Source: Pseudobdellovibrionaceae bacterium
GTDB taxonomy: Bacteria; Bdellovibrionota; Bdellovibrionia; Bdellovibrionales; Bdellovibrionaceae
Direction: 5' to 3'
Length of the DNA stretch: 64,000 bases
Assembly: GCA_022843825.1 (NCBI GenBank)
Contig: JALHMX010000014.1
Location: 1-64,000, forward strand
Part shown: positions 29,632 to 39,387 of the stretch, one piece after another
How the letters are laid out: each line of letters opens with the position of its first letter
How positions within the stretch are numbered: the first letter of the stretch is position 1
Notes under the pieces: model-generated
What the model was told of the DNA's origin: nothing
The model's input: only the letters and a program-made list of their open reading frames with translations
The model's database searches: none
Made by a program: the position numbers and the translations under genes

Positions 29632-31398
29632 GTGAGTAATAAAATTACAAAAAGTAGTACGGCGGAATATTTCGCTAAGAATCTTCAGCAAGTTGGTTTT
29701 TCGTCACCTTTAAAAGCTGTATTAACAACATTAAAAGAAGCTGTCGATAATTCACTGGATGCATGTGAACAGGCAGAAATTCTTCCCGATTTAGAGATTC
29801 AAGTTGTTAAGGTAGGTACTGGATCTTCTAAAAATACAGATCTTATTAAAATAGTTGTAGAAGATAATGGACCTGGAATCGAGGCCGACGATTTAGCTAA
29901 AGTTTTTGGTGAATACCTAGCTTCGTCTAAATTTGGAAAGGGCCAGTGTTCTCGGGGACAGCAGGGAATTGGTATTTCAGCGGCGACTACATGGGCGCAA
30001 ATGACTAACGCTAAAGGCGTTCAAGTGACTTCTAAAACTAAAGGGATGCGTAAAGCCATTTCCGCTCAAGTTGATGTGGATATTAAAACCAATACAGGTA
30101 TTCTACGAAATAAAGAGAATGTTGATTGGAAGAAAAACAATGGTGTACGCGTCGAATTTGTTATGGACGGGCGCATTCAACTTAACGGAGACGGTGGATT
30201 ATTAACCTATGTAGAGGGTACAATTTTAGTTAATCCGCATGTTTCTATTCGATATAAATTGGGCGATATGGAGTGGACAGAAGTCGATCGTGTAAGTCAA
30301 ACTTCGCCTGAGATTCCAGGAGCGACACTGCCACACCCACATACCTTTAAGCTAGGTGAGTTTATCACTCATTCAACCTTATATGGTAAAACGACCCTTT
30401 CGAAGTTCCTAAAAACGGGATTTTCACGCATTTCTGATCAGTCGATCAGTGATTTTGTAAAAAAAGGTTTACCTAAAAATTTACTTGAAAAATCTTTAAC
30501 CGCGTTAAGTGATGAAGACTTTAAGAAAGTGTTCCAAGCTGTTCAAAACACTGAGTTAATGGCGCCTTCGACTAAATCAGTTTTAACTGTTGGCGAAGAT
30601 TCTTTATCTAAATCTATAAGCCGACTTGGAGAAGTTGATTTTTTCTCAGTGGTTACTCGTAAGCCCACGATATGTGATTTTAAACCTGTGGTCGTAGAGG
30701 TGGCGTTAGCACGATTTGTAAATCGTGGAGAAGAAGGTACGCCGGTTCAATTATTGCGTTTTGCCAATCGAGTTCCTTTGCAATTTGATAAGTCTGGTTG
30801 TGCTATTACCTGGGCGATTGAAAGTGTTAATTGGAAATCTTATGGTTTATCTCAGCCGAAAGATTCATTGCCACAAGGACCGTATGTTTTTGCTGTATCT
30901 ATCGTTTCACCATTTATTAAATTTAAAAATGCATCCAAAGAAACGATTGATGGATCAGAGGAATTAGTTGAAGAGATTCGACGGGCCTTGATGCAAGCCG
31001 GACAGAAGTTATCTAAACATATCCGACAAGAAATAAAAGCTGAAGATTTAGAACGAAAGCTAGCGCATATTGAGCAGTTTGGTCCGATTTTAGTCGAAAA
31101 ACTCGTGAACATCGTAGGAGCCAATGAAAGTCGCAAAAAGAAGGCAGAGGATGGTCTTCGTAAAATTTTGGGGCGTGATTCAGAGAGTGCGCAAAGTGAA
31201 TTAGAATTGGCGCAAACGCAGCTGGCTCAACAAAAAATGAGAGAAGCTAAAAAAACTGGATCATCTGAGGATGATATGGTGCAGGTTATTGCTGAAGAAA
31301 ATAAAGTCAGCAGTCAATCTGCTAAGATTAAAGTAAAACCCAATGCCAAAGGCGCGGATAAAACGAGTGCAAAAAGCACTAAAAAACCTAAAAAGTAA
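29632..31398 (+). CDS. top6B: DNA topoisomerase VI subunit B
   Basis: GHKL ATPase motifs 'LKEAVDNSLDACEQA', 'VEDNGPGIEADDLAKVFGEYLASSKFG...RGQQGIGISAATTWAQM'; GTG start with AAAGGGG RBS gives canonical 'SNKITKSSTAEYFAKN'. Confidence 0.93.
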   Translation: MSNKITKSSTAEYFAKNLQQVGFSSPLKAVLTTLKEAVDNSLDACEQAEILPDLEIQVVKVGTGSSKNTDLIKIVVEDNGPGIEADDLAKVFGEYLASSKFGKGQCSRGQQGIGISAATTWAQMTNAKGVQVTSKTKGMRKAISAQVDVDIKTNTGILRNKENVDWKKNNGVRVEFVMDGRIQLNGDGGLLTYVEGTILVNPHVSIRYKLGDMEWTEVDRVSQTSPEIPGATLPHPHTFKLGEFITHSTLYGKTTLSKFLKTGFSRISDQSISDFVKKGLPKNLLEKSLTALSDEDFKKVFQAVQNTELMAPSTKSVLTVGEDSLSKSISRLGEVDFFSVVTRKPTICDFKPVVVEVALARFVNRGEEGTPVQLLRFANRVPLQFDKSGCAITWAIESVNWKSYGLSQPKDSLPQGPYVFAVSIVSPFIKFKNASKETIDGSEELVEEIRRALMQAGQKLSKHIRQEIKAEDLERKLAHIEQFGPILVEKLVNIVGANESRKKKAEDGLRKILGRDSESAQSELELAQTQLAQQKMREAKKTGSSEDDMVQVIAEENKVSSQSAKIKVKPNAKGADKTSAKSTKKPKK

Positions 31399-31418
31399 TT
31401 TTTATAAAGGATGCGATC

Positions 31419-32579
31419 ATGGCATTAATGAAAGTCAGAGAATTAAAATTAGATATTCCTAAAGAGGCTAAAAGCCTCGCTGAGCGCATGCTCAAAGATT
31501 TAGAAAACTCTAAACGTCCCTACTTAGAAGCGGTAAAAACCTCTTTAGATAATTCAGAGTACAGCGCCAAAGTTGGTTATCTAACACCAGGGGGGAAAGT
31601 TGTACGTACTGAATTAAATGTTTCTTCGGTTCAAAAGTTAGCGCGCGTAGTTTTTATTTTAGAGATTCTACTTCGAAATATAAGAATCAATGCTGTGAAT
31701 ACCAAAAGGGAGCTTTATTACATATGTAAAGGTGTGATCAAAGGAAATCTCCGCTATAAACCACTGGATTTTGAAGATCAAAATGAATCAGATTCAATAA
31801 TAGATTTTATTGGTGATATGCTGGAAGTGTACCGTGAAGAGTTAAACTGTTACGCCAATGACCGCGGTGGACAAACCTACTCGCAACAGCTAGTTGTAAC
31901 TGAGGCTTTACCCGATGGAGATAAGGCAACTATTGATTTATCAAGCCTGGGAACCTCACCGTTTCAGCCTAAAAACAAGCCTCAGGCCCTAAAGCTTAAA
32001 GCAAAAAAGAAAATTGATTTTTGTTTAGTGGTTGAATCTGAAGGTACAGCCGGCACCTTACAGGCCATGGGATTTACGAAACGAAATAATTGTATTTTGA
32101 TGGGTGCCCAAGGTGTTCCATCTAATGGAGTACGTGGTTGGTGTAAATTGATTGAAAATCAACTTGATGTGCCGATGTATTTTTTCGGAGATCTGGATGC
32201 GTATACGATACAAAATATTTTCAGAACTTTAAAAGCAGGTTCGGCAGCATCTTTAATTCGCAATAGCGACTTTAGTGCGCCCAATGTGCGGTTCTTAGGG
32301 GTGCTACCGAGTGATATTAAAAAATACGATCTTCACACCTATAAAGTTAAAGAATCAGATGCGGGTGATGCGCGAGCCTTGAAAAAAGCCAAAGATGCGC
32401 TAGAAAACGACCCCTTCTTTAAAGATAAGAAAAATAAGGATTTAGCAGAAATACTTCGATGGCTTATTAAGGAAAAAATACGTTGCGAGCAACAAAGTTA
32501 CTTTTCTATAGATCCTAATGATCCTATTAAAACTGAGAAAATTATTTTAGAGAAAATTAGAAAAGGTGATTACGTTTAA
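31419..32579 (+). CDS. top6A: DNA topoisomerase VI subunit A (Spo11-like)
   Basis: Catalytic-Tyr region 'NTKRELYYICKGVI', Toprim 'FCLVVESEGTAGTLQAMGF' and 'YFFGDLDAYTIQNIFRTLKAGS'; directly downstream of top6B. Confidence 0.92.
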   Translation: MALMKVRELKLDIPKEAKSLAERMLKDLENSKRPYLEAVKTSLDNSEYSAKVGYLTPGGKVVRTELNVSSVQKLARVVFILEILLRNIRINAVNTKRELYYICKGVIKGNLRYKPLDFEDQNESDSIIDFIGDMLEVYREELNCYANDRGGQTYSQQLVVTEALPDGDKATIDLSSLGTSPFQPKNKPQALKLKAKKKIDFCLVVESEGTAGTLQAMGFTKRNNCILMGAQGVPSNGVRGWCKLIENQLDVPMYFFGDLDAYTIQNIFRTLKAGSAASLIRNSDFSAPNVRFLGVLPSDIKKYDLHTYKVKESDAGDARALKKAKDALENDPFFKDKKNKDLAEILRWLIKEKIRCEQQSYFSIDPNDPIKTEKIILEKIRKGDYV

Positions 32580-32597
32580 TTTTTGTAAGGACTAAAT

Positions 32598-33113
32598 ATG
32601 AGTAAAAAAATGTTACTAGGATTCCTTTTGGTTATCACAGCAATGGTGACGGGGATCAAAGTTTATTTATTGGAAACGACGAAGCTTAAGGCTCAGATGT
32701 CTCAAGAAAGGGTAGAACCAGCGTATTCAGCAGAGCAATTGAGTATTAAAAATAAAATTTTTGATGAAAAGCATTCTCTATCAGAGCGTATGATTGCGAT
32801 AAATAGTCTGGCTCAGTCACAAAATGAGTTGTCTTTAGAAATTCTGAAAGATTTTATTGCAACACCGTTTCAATCGACGCAAGCCGAAACTGAAAATATT
32901 TTAAGAACTAAGGCCATTGAAGATATAGCATATTATATTGATCGAGATAAAGCGATTACCACATTAGAGTCACTCGAGGCTAAGCAAAAGCATACCTTCT
33001 TAGGAGATCAAATGCGAAGGGTTGTGGTAGCACTTAGATTTAAACAACCGATTGTACAGCATACTGAGGCGGAACTTCGACAAATTTATCAAGTACGCAT
33101 GGGAAATAGTTAA
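32598..33113 (+). CDS. Hypothetical single-TM protein downstream of Topo VI
   Basis: N-terminal TM, helical HEAT-like body; 18 nt after top6A in same orientation. Confidence 0.55.
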   Translation: MSKKMLLGFLLVITAMVTGIKVYLLETTKLKAQMSQERVEPAYSAEQLSIKNKIFDEKHSLSERMIAINSLAQSQNELSLEILKDFIATPFQSTQAETENILRTKAIEDIAYYIDRDKAITTLESLEAKQKHTFLGDQMRRVVVALRFKQPIVQHTEAELRQIYQVRMGNS

Positions 33114-33982
33114 TTAAATCTTTCGATATAATTGCAACGCTGACAGAGATCTTCAACCAGAATTTTTTTTCTAAAGCCCTCAAGCAAATTAACAGCGCGT
33201 GGCAACTGAAGAATATTTTGAATCGTATCTGTATTCACATTTCCTAACGGAATGGCGGCTTCCTTATCTAGGCAGCAGGGAACCACCGTGCCATCAGATA
33301 AAATTCCAAAGTGAGACTTAAGCCCCAAGCAAGTTCCTTGTTGGCCGATAACAGGAAGATCTAAAGAGGGCCAGGTGAATTCTGTATCATAATGCAAATA
33401 AAGCCGATTTTTGATTCTAATACTTTTTTCAGCTTTTACATCAATACTTTTGTTCATCTGAACGCCATAGTACTTCTCAATTCTTTCAAGTATGCTGGTG
33501 TTCTTCTGATCAATACCGCGTGGCTCTTGTAAATTCCACAGTCGGTAATTAATATACAGATCTGCTCTTTCTTTAAATGCCAACTCGGTATAATTAAATA
33601 TTTTTTCTAAATAAACGCTGGGGTCGCGATCAGGGAAATTATCATTATAGCTATGTAATGAAAAATTAATTTGGCGGATTATGGGGTGAAGTAATAAAGC
33701 CATTTTATCTTCGCGAAGTAGTACTCCGTTGGTCACAAAAAAGACTTTAGTTCGATATTTATCGCAGATTTGAATAAACTCAGAAAGTTTTGGGTGAACC
33801 AAAGGGTCCCCCATAAGATGCAAACACACCTGATCGGTTAAGGAAGATACTTGAGAGATAATGTTTTCGAATAAATCGACCGACATCATCTTTTTTTCGC
33901 GTAGTACTTCCGGACAAAAACTGCACTGCAGATTGCAAATATTGCTGATTTCTATATTGATTTTGGAAAAGCGCTTCTTCAA
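33110..33982 (-). CDS. Radical SAM/SPASM-domain protein
   Basis: 'NIEISNICNLQCSFCPEV' CxxxCxxC and C-terminal 'CLGLKSHFGILSDGTVVPCCLD...CQRCNYIERF'. Confidence 0.9.
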   Translation of the reverse strand: MKKRFSKINIEISNICNLQCSFCPEVLREKKMMSVDLFENIISQVSSLTDQVCLHLMGDPLVHPKLSEFIQICDKYRTKVFFVTNGVLLREDKMALLLHPIIRQINFSLHSYNDNFPDRDPSVYLEKIFNYTELAFKERADLYINYRLWNLQEPRGIDQKNTSILERIEKYYGVQMNKSIDVKAEKSIRIKNRLYLHYDTEFTWPSLDLPVIGQQGTCLGLKSHFGILSDGTVVPCCLDKEAAIPLGNVNTDTIQNILQLPRAVNLLEGFRKKILVEDLCQRCNYIERFN

Positions 33983-34056
33983 GTTTTTAACATAAGAATG
34001 TGGTTGAATGGTGTCAAATGCTATATTATGCTTTCTAAGCCAAACAAGGAGACCCT

Positions 34057-34890
34057 TTGGGAAAAGTTTCGTTCACTCGAATAGACAATGCTCCGGTATT
34101 TAGAAAAATTGCACTAGGTTCATGGAATACTGTGGGGGATCCCACGGTTTACGGGATGTTAGAAATCGATATGACAAAGTCTTTGCAATATATTTACGAG
34201 ATGTATGAAAAACATCAAGTCAAGATTACGCCGGCTCATATTGTTGGAAAAGCCTTGGCCATGGTGATGCGAGAGCGGCCCGAAATTAATGGTATGATTC
34301 GCTTTGGCCGTTTGTACCAACGAAAAGATGTTGATATTTTTTACCAAGTTAATATTCCCGGAGGAGGGCCAGATGGCGTAAAGAAGGCCAACTTGGCGGG
34401 AGTTGTCGTCAGGAAAGTGGACCAGCTCTCCATTGCGGAAATTTCACAGCAATTGAGTGAAAAGTCACAACAAGTAAGAAAAGGTGAAGATAAAGAAGCG
34501 GGGAGCGCCTTAAGAACCATGACGAAGGTGCCCTGGAGACTGATGAAGTACGTTTTAAATTTTACTTCATTTTTGACCTATGATCTTAATTTAAATTTAA
34601 CTCGATTTGGTATTCCCTCTGATCCCTTTGGTTCCGCTATGATTACTAACGTTGGAAGTTTAGGTGTAGAAATGGCATGGGCGCCATTAGTTCCCTATAC
34701 TCGCGTCCCCTTGTTACTGACTCTGGGGGTTATTAAAGATGCACCAGTAGCCATTGATAAACAGGTTCAAGTACGGCCCGTGATGAAGTTGGGGATTACC
34801 TTTGATCACCGCTTTATGGATGGTGTCCACGCCGCGGCTATGAGCAAACGATTCCAACAGTGCTTTGATGATCCGTGGAATATCGCTTAA
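34057..34890 (+). CDS. Stand-alone 2-oxoacid dehydrogenase E2-like acyltransferase catalytic domain
   Basis: 'KLGITFDHRFMDGVHAAAMSKRFQ' (HxxxDG) motif; no lipoyl domain. Confidence 0.85.
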   Translation: MGKVSFTRIDNAPVFRKIALGSWNTVGDPTVYGMLEIDMTKSLQYIYEMYEKHQVKITPAHIVGKALAMVMRERPEINGMIRFGRLYQRKDVDIFYQVNIPGGGPDGVKKANLAGVVVRKVDQLSIAEISQQLSEKSQQVRKGEDKEAGSALRTMTKVPWRLMKYVLNFTSFLTYDLNLNLTRFGIPSDPFGSAMITNVGSLGVEMAWAPLVPYTRVPLLLTLGVIKDAPVAIDKQVQVRPVMKLGITFDHRFMDGVHAAAMSKRFQQCFDDPWNIA

Positions 34891-35060
34891 GGCGCTTGTT
34901 CCTCACTCAGCCCGGGTGCTTCAGATTCAATCGTTTTATTTTTTTCGGGACTAACTTTTTCTGAGGTTTCTGTGTGCGACAGCTTATCTTTTTGTGCGGC
35001 AGCTTGTCCGTCGGGTTGACCCAATCTTGGTTGAACAGTTTGGAAATTTTCTTTATTCAT
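34887..35060 (-). CDS. Small hydrophilic protein (57 aa)
   Basis: MNKENFQTVQPRLGQPDGQAAAQ... with AAGGGAAAG RBS; the longer ORF to 35540 runs antisense through the OmpA gene and is rejected. Confidence 0.5.
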   Translation of the reverse strand: MNKENFQTVQPRLGQPDGQAAAQKDKLSHTETSEKVSPEKNKTIESEAPGLSEEQAP

Positions 35061-35235
35061 AACTTTCCCTTCGTTGATGCTATTTGTTAGATCAAGATGT
35101 ATACCGAATTCAATTGCAGTATATTGCGCAAGACATAAAAGCCCGGGGCACAGTGCCCCAAATTTAAATTTGTTTTGATTAAAATTCATATCGAAGTAAC
35201 GATAAGTAAAACAAAAACCTAACAAAGGAAAAACT

Positions 35236-36690
35236 ATGAAAATAAAATCATTGGTTATTGCTGCTTTTTTTGCGGCCTTAACTTCGTGTTCTACTCCGGC
35301 CCCAAAAGGTGAGCTTCCAAGTACCGCTAATCCACATGAAGAAGTGGCCAAGCTAGCTTCAGAAATTGATACAGCTCGCTCTAACAATGTCGACGTATTA
35401 GCACGTGCTGATTTTAAAAAAGCTGAGAGTTCATTAGAGGACGCTAAGGAAAAGTTAGCTAAAGGTAAGGAACAAGAAAAAATCTTGGATGATTTGCGCT
35501 TTGGCAGATTCCACTTGCGAACGGCGAATGAAGCAGCCATGAGTCGTCAGGGAAAAGCGACTGGTTTATTTGAATCTCGCCAGCAGACACTAAAGGCTGG
35601 AGTTATGAACTTCCCCGCACTTAAAAAAGAAATGAGTAAAGTTGATGAAGAGATCGCAGATGAGGCTACAGAGCTTGGAAAAGTCAGTACCAAAGAGATC
35701 ACAAGTTGGCAGCAACAGTATGCACGACTTGAGCAACGTGCTGCTGTAGAAACACAACTTGGAACAGCTAAGGCTATGTACAATGGGGCTGTTAAAGAGA
35801 GCGCAGCAAAAAAGGCACCTCAGACTTTTAGAAAAAGTGAACAGAGTATTAAAAATGCTGAAACAGTTGTTCTTGCTAATGTAAAAAATCCAGCTGGCTA
35901 TGAAAAATCGGTTGCGCAAGCTAATGCGGATGCTCAGCTGTTGTCAGATGTGATGGCTACGATTAAACAAAATGGTGGGCGTCTTCCTGAGACCGCAGCA
36001 TTGCAAATTGTAGGTCAGCGAAAGCAAATTTCAGGTTTAAAGCAAAATCTTAGTACGGTAGAGCAAAACATTCAGGGTGTTAAGTCTGAGTTAAATGTTA
36101 CCAATCAAACTCTTGCAGAGAAACAAAAAGCCTTAGCGGATCAGCAAAAAGCTTTAGCTGATAAGCAGAAAGCTTTAGACGAAACAGATAAAACTTTAAA
36201 AGAGAAAGAAAATGCTTTAACGACAGCTCAAACAAGCGTGGCTTTACAGGCTGCTATTGAAAAATCGCGTTCACAATTTTCAGAGAATGAAGCCGAGGCC
36301 TATCAGCAAGGTGGAAGTTTGCTTATTCGTCTGAAATCGATGAATTTTGAAAATGGAAAAGCGGAGTTACCTTCGAATTCAACATCGTTGTTATCTAAGG
36401 TTTCTGAAGTAGCGAAATCCTTGAATGCTAAAGAAATCGTAGTTGAAGGTCATACTGATTCGACAGGAAGCAGTGAGCTTAATAAAAAACTATCCGAAGA
36501 GCGAGCTGAGGTAGTGGCTGAATATTTTAAAGAAAACGGTTTAAACAGTGCGACGATTGAAGCTGAAGGACATGGCTTTGAAAAGCCGATTGCATCTAAT
36601 AAAACTAAAGAGGGACGGGCTCAGAACCGTCGAGTGGACATTATTATCACGCCTCCAAGTTTAGATGCAGATAAAAGCGTAAATCAGTAA
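35236..36690 (+). CDS. OmpA-family lipoprotein with long coiled coil
   Basis: Lipobox 'AALTSCSTP'; Lys/Gln/Ala heptads 'EKQKALADQQKALADKQKAL'; C-terminal 'EIVVEGHTDSTGSSELNKKLSEERAEVVAEYF...GRAQNRRVDI'. Confidence 0.93.
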   Translation: MKIKSLVIAAFFAALTSCSTPAPKGELPSTANPHEEVAKLASEIDTARSNNVDVLARADFKKAESSLEDAKEKLAKGKEQEKILDDLRFGRFHLRTANEAAMSRQGKATGLFESRQQTLKAGVMNFPALKKEMSKVDEEIADEATELGKVSTKEITSWQQQYARLEQRAAVETQLGTAKAMYNGAVKESAAKKAPQTFRKSEQSIKNAETVVLANVKNPAGYEKSVAQANADAQLLSDVMATIKQNGGRLPETAALQIVGQRKQISGLKQNLSTVEQNIQGVKSELNVTNQTLAEKQKALADQQKALADKQKALDETDKTLKEKENALTTAQTSVALQAAIEKSRSQFSENEAEAYQQGGSLLIRLKSMNFENGKAELPSNSTSLLSKVSEVAKSLNAKEIVVEGHTDSTGSSELNKKLSEERAEVVAEYFKENGLNSATIEAEGHGFEKPIASNKTKEGRAQNRRVDIIITPPSLDADKSVNQ

Positions 36691-36718
36691 TCTTAATACA
36701 TTTAATTTTATGTGCAAT

Positions 36719-36744
36719 AAAATGGAGGCCCAGGCCTCCATTTT
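36719..36744. terminator. Rho-independent-type hairpin after OmpA-lipoprotein gene
   Basis: Perfect 12-bp arms AAAATGGAGGCC / GGCCTCCATTTT with 2-nt spacer. Confidence 0.85.
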
Positions 36745-36796
36745 GCATTTATACATATTTATATTAAGGAATGTGTATAAACAACCAGGAGGTAGC

Positions 36797-37879
36797 ATGA
36801 ATCGTGGATTGAAAAATGAGGTAAGCTTTTTACTGGCCGCATCAGGAGTTTTGTCGCTTTTTATGGGGCGAAAAAAGACGGGCTTAGTTTTAACTTCTGC
36901 GGCCGCTGGACTGGTTTTATCTAATTTTTACGAAACAAAGGAAAGTCTGTTTGATAAAAATATAATAATAACCGGAGGCTCACGTGGACTGGGTTTTGCG
37001 TTAGCGCAAGAGGCCGTTCGACAAGGTGCCAATGTTATCCTTTTAGCTCGTACAAAAGAAGAGCTAGAAAAAGCTCAATTGATGCTTAGACAATCCAATG
37101 AGTATTCTCGTGTGGAAGTTTTTGTTTGTGATGTGACCGATAAAAATCAGCTGCATGCGATTATTGATGCTATAATTATTAAATTTAAAACGATCGATAT
37201 TGTTATTAATAATGCTGGACAAATTATTGTCGGTCCTTTCGAGTCGATGTCTGAAAGTGATTTTAGAAAGCAAATGGACCTGCATATGTTTGCAGTACTT
37301 AATATGACTCAAATATTGTACCCTCATTTTAAAGAAAACAAAAAAGGCCACATCGTTAATATTTGCTCTATAGGCGGACGAGTAGCTGTACCGCATATGT
37401 TGCCTTATGATGCTTCTAAATTTGCTTTATCTGGTTTATCTCAAGGCCTTGCTGCAGAATTGCAAAAAGATAATATTACAGTGACAACAGTTTATCCAAG
37501 TTTAATGAAGACGGGTTCGCCGATTCAAGCCCAATTTAAAGGAAACCAAAAGAATGAATTTACTTGGTTTGCCACATCAGATTATATGCCTGGAATATCG
37601 ATGCCTGCAGATATGGCGGCAAAAAAAATTATTCAAGGAATAAAAGAGAAAAGAACAGAGATCATATTCTCAACAATAGGGAAAGCCCGTCTGTATGGGT
37701 CTTTATTGTTTCCTGAATTAATGAGATGGACAATGAGTATACTCAACTCGTTAATGCCGACTAATACCAGTCGAGTTCCAAAGTTAGGACAGGATTTGAA
37801 GCCGCAAGCTAAGCTATTTAATACCCTGTTTGGTCAAGAGTCCGAGATCACAGAAAAAAAATACAATCAATTGCACTAA
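36797..37879 (+). CDS. SDR-family oxidoreductase with N-terminal membrane segment
   Basis: 'NIIITGGSRGLGFALAQEAVRQGANVILLAR', 'NNAGQI', 'YDASKFALSGLSQ'; AGGAGG RBS before 36797. Confidence 0.9.
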   Translation: MNRGLKNEVSFLLAASGVLSLFMGRKKTGLVLTSAAAGLVLSNFYETKESLFDKNIIITGGSRGLGFALAQEAVRQGANVILLARTKEELEKAQLMLRQSNEYSRVEVFVCDVTDKNQLHAIIDAIIIKFKTIDIVINNAGQIIVGPFESMSESDFRKQMDLHMFAVLNMTQILYPHFKENKKGHIVNICSIGGRVAVPHMLPYDASKFALSGLSQGLAAELQKDNITVTTVYPSLMKTGSPIQAQFKGNQKNEFTWFATSDYMPGISMPADMAAKKIIQGIKEKRTEIIFSTIGKARLYGSLLFPELMRWTMSILNSLMPTNTSRVPKLGQDLKPQAKLFNTLFGQESEITEKKYNQLH

Positions 37880-38000
37880 CACCTGTCAAAAAGTTAGACA
37901 GTTATAGGCTGCTAGAGTGGCCCTATATTGTACCTAACTTGATCACAATATTGCATTGAATATCACAGTTGTAAATACTGCTGAATATAGAGGTGATATC

Positions 38001-38711
38001 GTGAGAAATTGGTTTTTGGGCCTATTAGTTATATTAGGTGTTTTGACTGCAGGATTGCAGAATGCTGAGGCCCAAGTATTGAAAATACCTGACTGCAATA
38101 CCTTAGATATTCTTTGGAATACTCGTTATTTTCACACATTAAAAATAGTCATTCCAGTACAGGTTATGAAATGCGAAGGCCCTTCAATTGAACGTGCATT
38201 CGCTGAGGCCGCTTATATTTTAGAAAATACCCGTTTTCGCACAGATCGACTGAAAAAAGGTACGCGTCTTCCTCCTGCGAATATGCTAAAATTTTCGACG
38301 GCCAAATATAAAAAACTTATCGTTGATGACTCAGAGAATCCCTGGGCAGATTTAGATAAAAAAAATATTCATTTTCCAAAGGACACCGAAAATTTGGACG
38401 GTTTTTCTGTGGTAGGTAATATAGTTCACGAGGCTCGTCATTTGGATAATCATTTACACGAAATTTGTTGGACTGGCCCTAACAAGGGTTTATGGATGTG
38501 TGATCGCGGGTTGGCCGATAGTTTCAACGAAGGCGGGGCTCATTCACACGCGTTACTTTATTTAGCTTGGATTGGCGGGCGTTCAAACTGGCCTAGGGAC
38601 AAAAGAATTGCGATTAAAAATTTAACCAGAGAGTTAGTTCAAACACGTATAAATGCACCTCAAGCTCAAAAAGATGCCTGGATTGAAAAATATATCGATC
38701 GATTGTGGTAG
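38001..38711 (+). CDS. Secreted putative zinc metallopeptidase (HExxH)
   Basis: GTG start with GAGGTGA RBS; signal peptide; 'NIVHEARHLDNHLHE' and downstream 'SFNEGGAHSHALLYLAW'. Confidence 0.6.
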   Translation: MRNWFLGLLVILGVLTAGLQNAEAQVLKIPDCNTLDILWNTRYFHTLKIVIPVQVMKCEGPSIERAFAEAAYILENTRFRTDRLKKGTRLPPANMLKFSTAKYKKLIVDDSENPWADLDKKNIHFPKDTENLDGFSVVGNIVHEARHLDNHLHEICWTGPNKGLWMCDRGLADSFNEGGAHSHALLYLAWIGGRSNWPRDKRIAIKNLTRELVQTRINAPQAQKDAWIEKYIDRLW

Positions 38712-38729
38712 TTGAAGTATAGTCTACTC

Positions 38730-39365
38730 ATGAAGAAGATCTATTGGGGATTTGGATTCGCATTTTTAGTTATCACTGTATGTATGATGATTATCGTTTC
38801 TCGTGGCGTCAGCTTACGTACAGAACCCATTATTAAGCCGTCACCAGTAGACCAAAAATATGAAAACATAGCTTATGGCGTCAGTCATAGGCTTTTCCCT
38901 GAGCTACAGACTGCAGATTATATCGTCTGGGGTTTGTCTGATCCTATGGACAGTGAACAAGTCATTATTGTGAGTTTGCTTAAAGAAAAATATGAAAATC
39001 GATTTGGAAAAAAAGTTACTATTGTTAATGTCACCGCTTTGACAACACCGGAGCAAATTATAAATTGCATTAGTCCGTGCTGGTATACAGTTAAAGCCGA
39101 TCAAGCTCATGCCCTAAGCCCTGATACATTGGCTCAGCATATCGCGAAGATAAAGGCGAAGAACTATTTTAGTATTACTTTTTTTTCGTTTAAAAGAGAT
39201 CTCAGTGTTGCTGAGGTCTGTGAAACGCAGCAACGGCTGAATTTTGAATGTATTTTGCCAGTGTCGGTGCGGGAAGCTAGTCGTTTTCTGAAAAAGCTTG
39301 AAGCCCGCAGTTTTTTTATGAGACGCTATAATACGTTGGATTATTTTCTATTTATTGAAGAATAG
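38730..39365 (+). CDS. Hypothetical membrane-anchored protein
   Basis: N-terminal TM 'IYWGFGFAFLVITVCMMIIV'; no recognised domain. Confidence 0.5.
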   Translation: MKKIYWGFGFAFLVITVCMMIIVSRGVSLRTEPIIKPSPVDQKYENIAYGVSHRLFPELQTADYIVWGLSDPMDSEQVIIVSLLKEKYENRFGKKVTIVNVTALTTPEQIINCISPCWYTVKADQAHALSPDTLAQHIAKIKAKNYFSITFFSFKRDLSVAEVCETQQRLNFECILPVSVREASRFLKKLEARSFFMRRYNTLDYFLFIEE

Positions 39366-39387
39366 ATTACACTGATAAGGATATCTA

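Noticed and set aside
35145-35159. GGGGCACAGTGCCCC short hairpin
   Set aside because: Probably an ordinary terminator or chance dyad; very small loop and no clear U-tract.
34887-35540. 217-aa minus-strand ORF
   Set aside because: Upstream part is antisense to the OmpA-family lipoprotein; only the C-terminal 57 codons after an internal ATG with RBS are plausible (34887-35060).
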